A DNA stretch of 64,000 nt from contig NZ_DAOKYX010000015.1 in the NCBI RefSeq assembly GCF_035325945.1, forward strand, positions 1 to 64,000. Reading direction: 5' to 3'. Position 1 is the stretch's first letter, and every line of letters begins with the position of its first letter. Shown piece after piece: positions 59,775 through 64,000 of the stretch. The notes beneath the pieces are model-generated. The model worked only from the letters and a program-made list of their open reading frames with translations, did not search any database and was not told the DNA's origin. The position numbers and the translations under genes were made by a program. This stretch comes from Parvibaculum sp035325945 (GTDB taxonomy: Bacteria; Pseudomonadota; Alphaproteobacteria; Parvibaculales; Parvibaculaceae).

Positions 59775-60577
59775 TCCTCACGCGTCGGGGAGAATACGCT
59801 GCGGAGCCATCCGAACAGTGTGTTCTCCCGAAGCAGATAGCGCATCAGCCTGTCCATGTCGCGCTCGCCGAGCGCCGGATCGTTGAAGAGATCGGCGCGC
59901 TTGCGCATGGCGCGCGACGTGTCGAGTTCGCGGACGACGCGAGCGGGATTTCCGGCGGCGATCGAGTTGGCCGGTATGTCGCGCGTCACGACCGAGCCAG
60001 CGCCAATGATGCTGTTCTCGCCGATCCTGACGCCCTTGCCGACGATGACGCGCACGCCTAGCCAGACATTCTCGCCAATGACGATCGGGGCGTGCTTGTC
60101 CAGCTCACGCGTCCGGTCATAGGTGTCGTGCCAGTCGGAATCCGAGATGTAGCAACCGCTCGCGATCATTGTGTTGGAGCCGATCTCGATGCTTTCCGAA
60201 GCGATGATCTGAGTTCCCGGACTCACCAGCACATAGTCGCCGAGCGTCAGGCGTCCTTCGCGGCCATCCGTCGTCCATGTGCAGAGGCGGGTGGGGTTGC
60301 CGCGCGAGGCGTGGATATGGGCACAGGCGCCGACGCGGATATTACCGCCCCAGATCTCTATGTCGCGCGGACTGGTGACCGAGAGGCCCGGGCCGACGGC
60401 ATCGAATGCGGGGGCGATGTATTTCTTCGTATAGAAACGAAGCCAACCATTCTGCAGCCGCCGAATGAAATATGGCCTTCTGTCGCGCCGCACCGCTTGC
60501 CCTCCCATATGGAGGGGCAAGGCGCCGGCGGGGCCCGTCCCTCCCGCGCCTGTGACGGCGCCAGAGACCGATAGCAC
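59771..60577 (-). CDS. Hexapeptide-repeat (LbH) acetyltransferase
   Basis: 268 aa if started at GTG 60577; ATG 60508 (MGGQAVRRDRRPYFIRRL) gives 245 aa and looks more natural, as the first 23 residues are low-complexity. Left-handed beta-helix: repeats such as IEIGSNTMIASGCYI, VIGENVWLGVRVIVGKGVRIGENSIIGAGSVVTRDIP; NSIAAGNPARVVREL is the usual acetyl-CoA loop end of maltose/O-antigen acetyltransferases (WbbJ-like). Likely O-acetylates a surface sugar. Downstream of hspQ on the same strand. Confidence 0.85.
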   Translation of the reverse strand: MLSVSGAVTGAGGTGPAGALPLHMGGQAVRRDRRPYFIRRLQNGWLRFYTKKYIAPAFDAVGPGLSVTSPRDIEIWGGNIRVGACAHIHASRGNPTRLCTWTTDGREGRLTLGDYVLVSPGTQIIASESIEIGSNTMIASGCYISDSDWHDTYDRTRELDKHAPIVIGENVWLGVRVIVGKGVRIGENSIIGAGSVVTRDIPANSIAAGNPARVVRELDTSRAMRKRADLFNDPALGERDMDRLMRYLLRENTLFGWLRSVFSPTRED

Positions 60578-60625
60578 GAGCCGCCGGCCCGCTTCATCCG
60601 AATTCGTCGCCGGGGAGGGTGGGGC

Positions 60626-60958
60626 TCAGTGAGCGTTCTTGAGACGGATGGTATAGGCGCCGTCGCGCATCGGGCCGAACATCTCGTTCACCTGCGGGTG
60701 GCGGACAGGCTTGCCGGAATCATCTGCGAGGAGGTTCTGCTCGGAGACATAGGCGACATATTCGGTTTCGGAGTTCTCGGCGAGCAGGTGGTAGAAAGGC
60801 TGGTCCTTGCGCGGACGAACCTCTTCGGGGATCGACTGCCACCATTCTTCCGTATTGTTGAAGGTCGGATCTACATCGTAGATGACCCCGCGGAAGGGAT
60901 AGATCCTGTGGCGCACGATCTGGCCGATCCTGAATTTCGCCTGCCGGTTGATCTCCAT
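60626..60958 (-). CDS. hspQ: Heat-shock protein HspQ (YccV-like)
   Basis: 110 aa from ATG 60958 (MEINRQAKFRIGQIVRHR). Signature IGQIVRHRIYPFRGVIYDVDPTF ... EEWWQSIPEEVRPRKDQPFYHLLAEN of the hemimethylated-DNA-binding/HspQ family. In E. coli HspQ modulates Lon and helps degrade denatured DnaA. GGAG precedes the start by about 11 nt. Lies between the deacetylase-like and acetyltransferase genes on the same strand; no heat-shock promoter is evident. Confidence 0.92.
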   Translation of the reverse strand: MEINRQAKFRIGQIVRHRIYPFRGVIYDVDPTFNNTEEWWQSIPEEVRPRKDQPFYHLLAENSETEYVAYVSEQNLLADDSGKPVRHPQVNEMFGPMRDGAYTIRLKNAH

Positions 60959-61022
60959 GGCGTTGTTTGCTCTCCAGAAAAACACATAAAGAATATCAGG
61001 TGGGCTGGGTCACCGGGAAGCC

Positions 61023-61919
61023 CTATCGCGCGGGCATGATCCCCTGCAACTCGCGGCAGCCGATGAGGTGAACGCCACGCGTGGAAAGCGCGGAACGGAC
61101 GCGCCCCGACGCCAGCAGTTCATAATCGCTCACGCGGGAACGCCAATCGGGGCAGATGGCGCGTATCTCCTCCGTGTCATGGGCGGGGTGAAAGACGACA
61201 TAACCGATCTGCCCGGGCTCGATGTGCCGGACCATGTCGAGGGTGCGGTCCAGCCGATCCTCCTCGATCGAAAGCGAGAGCTGGAGGATACGATCGAGCA
61301 TGGGCACGCCCTCGGCCTCGAGCGCCATCGTCCTGGCGGTGAGTTCGGTCGCGGTCGGTTCGTCATAGCCGCCCTTGCGCCATTGCTCGGGCCGGAGCCT
61401 GAGGCCGAAGGGCGGAACGCCGGCAGAGAGCGCCGCCTCTACGAAAGGCTCGTAGAGCCGCGAATCCATGACCGATCCCATATGCGTGTCGAGATGGGTG
61501 GGCTCGATCCCGGCCTCGCGCGCCATCGCGATCTGGAGGCCGAGTTCGGTGCCGACGGCATCCGCCCGCGCATTGGCCGCGACTTCCGCCGATGTGCGGG
61601 GGAAGCAGCGCTCCGCATCCATGAGGCCGCTTGCCGGATCGCGCGTCGAAACGGGGCCCCAGCGATAGCCGGCCCATTCGCTCGTCAACGTGGCATGTAT
61701 GCCAAGATCGGCGTCGGGATGCGCGCGCGCCCAGGCAGCCGTCGCGCGAAACCAGGGGCAGGGCACCATGACCGAGCCACAGGTCACTTCACGCCGTTCC
61801 CACAGATCGGCAAAGGCGCTAAGTGAAGCTCCACACATACCCACATCGTCGACATGGAGAATGGCGACCCGGTCGCTTTCCGCAAATCCAAGTTTCGCCA
61901 GTGCCGGATTGGGTTCCAT
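61023..61919 (-). CDS. YdjC/ChbG-family deacetylase-like protein
   Basis: 298 aa from ATG 61919 with a strong GGGGGGAG site upstream. Metal motifs of the YdjC/ChbG/HpnK family: Asp-Asp in VAILHVDDVGMCGAS, His in DLGIHATLTSEW, His pair in PTHLDTHMGSVMD. These enzymes deacetylate N-acetylated sugars such as chitooligosaccharides or hopanoid intermediates. The C-terminal FHPAHDTEEIRAICPDW is also typical. Substrate unclear. Divergent from the Old Yellow Enzyme gene. Confidence 0.88.
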   Translation of the reverse strand: MEPNPALAKLGFAESDRVAILHVDDVGMCGASLSAFADLWERREVTCGSVMVPCPWFRATAAWARAHPDADLGIHATLTSEWAGYRWGPVSTRDPASGLMDAERCFPRTSAEVAANARADAVGTELGLQIAMAREAGIEPTHLDTHMGSVMDSRLYEPFVEAALSAGVPPFGLRLRPEQWRKGGYDEPTATELTARTMALEAEGVPMLDRILQLSLSIEEDRLDRTLDMVRHIEPGQIGYVVFHPAHDTEEIRAICPDWRSRVSDYELLASGRVRSALSTRGVHLIGCRELQGIMPAR

Positions 61920-62057
61920 GCAGCGCTCCCCCCTGTTCGATTTTGACGCCCCGATCTGCAAAGCGGCGATTGCGCTTCGGTGCCGGTGAGCCAATATGAC
62001 ATCAATTGAAATTTGCCGTGAATCCCAAGGTTCCACGGCGCCAATATGGAGAAACTG

Positions 62058-63161
62058 ATGAGCCGATCCGTCGCCCCTCTGTTCCGGCCCTTCACGATCA
62101 ACGGCCTGACGCTCGAAAACCGCATCGTCATGGCGCCCATGACGCGCTCGAAATCGCCTGGAAGCATTCCGGGACCTGAAGTCGCGGCCTATTACCGCCG
62201 CCGGGCCGAGAACATGACGGGCCTCATCATCACCGAGGGCACCACGGTCAACGATCCCGTGTCGTCGATGGATGTGAACATTCCGAATTTCTACGGCGAT
62301 GCGCTCAAGGGATGGAAGCGCGTCGTCGAGGAGGTTCACGGCGTCGGCGGCAAGATCATGCCGCAGCTCTGGCATGTCGGCATGGCGCGCAACCCGAAAG
62401 GCAATGTCGCCAATCCGGACGTGCCGAGCGCCGGTCCCTCGGGCCTGTCGAAGCCGGGCAAGCAGGTCAGCGAGCCGATGACGAAGGCGCATATCCAGAG
62501 CGTGGTCGATGCCTTCGCCCGCGCGGCCGCCGATGCGCGCGAGCTTGGTTTCGACGGCGTCGAGCTGCATGGCGCGCATGGCTACCTCATCGACCAGTTC
62601 CTTTGGGAGGGGCTCAACCAGCGCGACGACGAATATGGCGGCAGCATGCTGAAGCGCGAGCGTTTCGCCATCGAGATCATCGAGGCGGTGCGGCGCGAGG
62701 TCGGCAAGGACTATCCGCTCATCCTGCGTCTTTCACAGTGGAAGCAGCAGGACTACACCGCGCGGCTCGCGCCGACGCCGGAGCTTCTCGGCGAATTCCT
62801 GAAGGTGCTTTCGGAAGCGGGCGTCGATTGCTTCCATTGCTCGCAGCGCCGTTTCTGGGAGCCGGAGTTCGAGGGCTCGACGCTCAATTTCGCGGGCTGG
62901 GCAAAGAAGCTCACCGGCAAGCCGTCGATCACGGTCGGCAGCGTCAGCCTCTCGGGCGAGTTCATCGGCTCCTTCCAGGGCCAGTCCTCGGAAGCGACGG
63001 GGATCGACGATCTTCTCGCGCGACTGGAGAATGACGAGTTCGATCTCGTCGCGGTCGGCCGGGCGCTGCTCGTCGATCCGGAATGGTCGCGCAAGATCCA
63101 TGAAGAGCGCTATGAGGCGCTCATGCCCTTCAAGCCTGAAGCGCTTGCGACGCTTTACTGA
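62058..63161 (+). CDS. NADH:flavin oxidoreductase, Old Yellow Enzyme family
   Basis: 367 aa; start ATG 62058 (MSRSVAPLFRPFTI), since GGAG at 62048-62051 gives 6-nt spacing and the ATG 12 nt upstream lies on that site. FMN barrel: LENRIVMAPMTRSKS, KIMPQLWHVGMAR, FDGVELHGAHGYLIDQFLW, RDDEYGGSMLKR, and phosphate site AVGRALLVDPEW. Reduces activated C=C bonds, e.g. 2-enones or enoyl derivatives; physiological substrate unknown. Convergent with the malyl-CoA-lyase-type gene, separated by a hairpin. Confidence 0.9.
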   Translation: MSRSVAPLFRPFTINGLTLENRIVMAPMTRSKSPGSIPGPEVAAYYRRRAENMTGLIITEGTTVNDPVSSMDVNIPNFYGDALKGWKRVVEEVHGVGGKIMPQLWHVGMARNPKGNVANPDVPSAGPSGLSKPGKQVSEPMTKAHIQSVVDAFARAAADARELGFDGVELHGAHGYLIDQFLWEGLNQRDDEYGGSMLKRERFAIEIIEAVRREVGKDYPLILRLSQWKQQDYTARLAPTPELLGEFLKVLSEAGVDCFHCSQRRFWEPEFEGSTLNFAGWAKKLTGKPSITVGSVSLSGEFIGSFQGQSSEATGIDDLLARLENDEFDLVAVGRALLVDPEWSRKIHEERYEALMPFKPEALATLY

Positions 63162-63166
63162 CGGGC

Positions 63167-63214
63167 TTTCGTTCTGCCATGCGCGGGAGCAATCCCGCGC
63201 ATGGCGCGACGAAA
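63167..63214. terminator. Large bidirectional hairpin between convergent genes
   Basis: 13-bp perfect stem (63176-63188 with 63193-63205) with GCAA loop, extended by an outer 6-bp stem (63167-63172 with 63209-63214) across a 3-nt internal loop. The last bases overlap the AAA/TTT flanks. Sits exactly between two convergent stops, so it probably ends both transcripts. Confidence 0.75.
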
Positions 63215-63224
63215 TTTGCGGCGG

Positions 63225-64000
63225 TCAGAAGCCGTAGGCCTTGGCAAGCTCGGGGTCGCGCGCGGCGACGCGCCGGGCCAGATCGACGATGACCTTGGCC
63301 TGTTTCCAGGTTGCATCGTCCTGCATCTTGCCGTCGATCATGGCGACGCCGCGACCATCCGGCATGGCTTCGAGTATCTTCTTCGCGAAGAGAACTTCGT
63401 CCGGCTCCGGGCTGAAGACGCGCTTGGCGACGGCGATCTGGTTGGGATGCAGCGTCCATGCGCCGACGCAGCCCATGAGGAATGCGTTACGGAACTGCTG
63501 CTCGCAGCCTTCGAGGTCCTGAATATCACCGAACGGGCCGTAGAACGGACGAATGCCGTTCGAGGCGCAGGCATCCACCATCTTGGCGAAGGTGTAGTGC
63601 CAGAGATCCTGCTGCGCCGAAGCGCGCGGGCCCCCGTCGGTGCGCGTATCCTCGAGCACGCGGTAGAAGGGATGGCCGCCGCCGACGCGGGTCGTCTTCA
63701 TCTTGCGCGAGGCGGCGAGATCGGCCGGCCCGAGGCTCATGCCATGCATGCGCGGGCTCGCGCTGGCGATCTCCTCGACATTCTTCACGCCCTGCGCCGT
63801 TTCGAGAATGGCGTGAATGAGGATCGGCTTCTTCACGCCGTGCCTTGCTTCGAGCTGGGCGAGAAGCTGATCGAGATAGTGGATGTCCCATGGGCCTTCA
63901 ACCTTGGGCAGCATGACGACGTCGAGCTTATCGCCCACTTCCGCGACGATCTCGGTCACGTCGTCGAGCATCCAGGGGCTGTTCAGCGGATTGATCCGTG
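63225..64000 (-). CDS. HpcH/HpaI (CitE-like) aldolase, malyl-CoA-lyase type, 5' end beyond window
   Basis: At least 258 residues; the reading frame runs off the window edge, so the N-terminus is missing. Motifs of the CitE/Mcl family: VVMLPKVEGPWDIHYLDQL (Lys-Glu), LIHAILETAQGVKNVEEIA (catalytic Glu), MHGMSLGPADLAAS (metal Asp) and GAWTLHPNQIAVAKRVF. This pattern matches L-malyl-CoA/beta-methylmalyl-CoA lyases of Alphaproteobacteria more than citrate lyase beta subunits. Could serve glyoxylate assimilation or propionate salvage. Confidence 0.85.
   Translation of the reverse strand, partial: RINPLNSPWMLDDVTEIVAEVGDKLDVVMLPKVEGPWDIHYLDQLLAQLEARHGVKKPILIHAILETAQGVKNVEEIASASPRMHGMSLGPADLAASRKMKTTRVGGGHPFYRVLEDTRTDGGPRASAQQDLWHYTFAKMVDACASNGIRPFYGPFGDIQDLEGCEQQFRNAFLMGCVGAWTLHPNQIAVAKRVFSPEPDEVLFAKKILEAMPDGRGVAMIDGKMQDDATWKQAKVIVDLARRVAARDPELAKAYGF

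Noticed and set aside
1..64000. CRISPR array, prophage, insertion sequence or integron
   Set aside because: I found no regularly spaced repeats, transposase, integrase or phage structural genes; the tRNA-Lys gene has no neighbouring integrase or visible attachment repeat.

Overview
The window is high-GC (roughly 60-65 %), gene-dense chromosomal DNA with housekeeping gene order typical of Alphaproteobacteria: yajC-secD-secF followed by an Mth938/NDUFAF3-type gene, a divergent uvrA/ssb pair with a GAAC-N7-GAAC (alphaproteobacterial) LexA box between them, queA-tgt, recG/sdhE-mfd, msrPQ and an ialB-family gene. The many lipid and acyl-CoA genes (AMACR-type racemase, acyl-CoA ligase, HMG-CoA-synthase-like/thiolase pair, ACAD10/11-type phosphotransferase, malyl-CoA-lyase-type enzyme, two amidases) suggest a Hyphomicrobiales member close to Parvibaculum. 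That genus-level guess is inference. I see no prophage, insertion sequence, CRISPR array or defence island.

Layout. 0-7 kb: a Tat-exported polysaccharide-deacetylase-like protein, a DUF815 ATPase, then yajC-secD-secF, an Mth938-type gene, a PuuD-like membrane protein and a squalene/phytoene-synthase-like protein without aspartate motifs. 7-14 kb (all leftward): trmFO, two tandem amidases, Tat-exported PhoD. 14-25 kb: uvrA and ssb divergent around an SOS box, then gyrA, coaD, two cyclophilins (one exported, one cytosolic), queA, tgt and tRNA-Lys(UUU). 25-33 kb: two tandem Rnk/GreA-C-like proteins, a small membrane protein, beta-carbonic anhydrase and an alpha/beta hydrolase, then galE, glmU and glmS. 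33-43 kb: a TPR-SPOR protein, a two-gene HMGS-like/thiolase unit bounded by a promoter and a strong terminator, an MBOAT/SGNH acylation pair, a PAS-type protein, and a leftward three-gene cassette (unknown / phosphotransferase / DUF6285). 43-50 kb: DUF502 protein, recG, sdhE, mfd. 50-64 kb: msrPQ, a DsbA-type protein, an SDR, an acyl-CoA ligase divergent from an AMACR-type racemase plus histidine phosphatase, a YejA-like binding protein, IalB, an acetyltransferase, HspQ, a YdjC/ChbG-like deacetylase, an Old-Yellow-Enzyme reductase and a CitE/malyl-CoA-lyase-type gene cut by the window edge.

Functional groups: Sec translocon accessory proteins with two relatives of mitochondrial complex I assembly factors; SOS DNA repair (uvrA, ssb) and transcription-coupled repair/recombination (mfd, recG); queuosine synthesis (queA-tgt); UDP-GlcNAc supply (glmU, glmS); periplasmic methionine sulfoxide repair (msrPQ); and acyl-CoA metabolism.

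Most notable: (1) NDUFAF3- and NDUFAF6-like genes beside yajC-secDF, the latter lacking both prenyl-synthase Asp motifs; (2) an HMG-CoA-synthase-like protein with Gln at the nucleophilic Cys position, fused to a DUF35 domain and paired with a thiolase; (3) a Tgt that has lost three of four zinc ligands; (4) a LexA box overlapping the -10 element of the ssb-facing promoter; (5) Gln at the GyrA Ser83 position; (6) a 34-nt hairpin inside a divergent promoter region.
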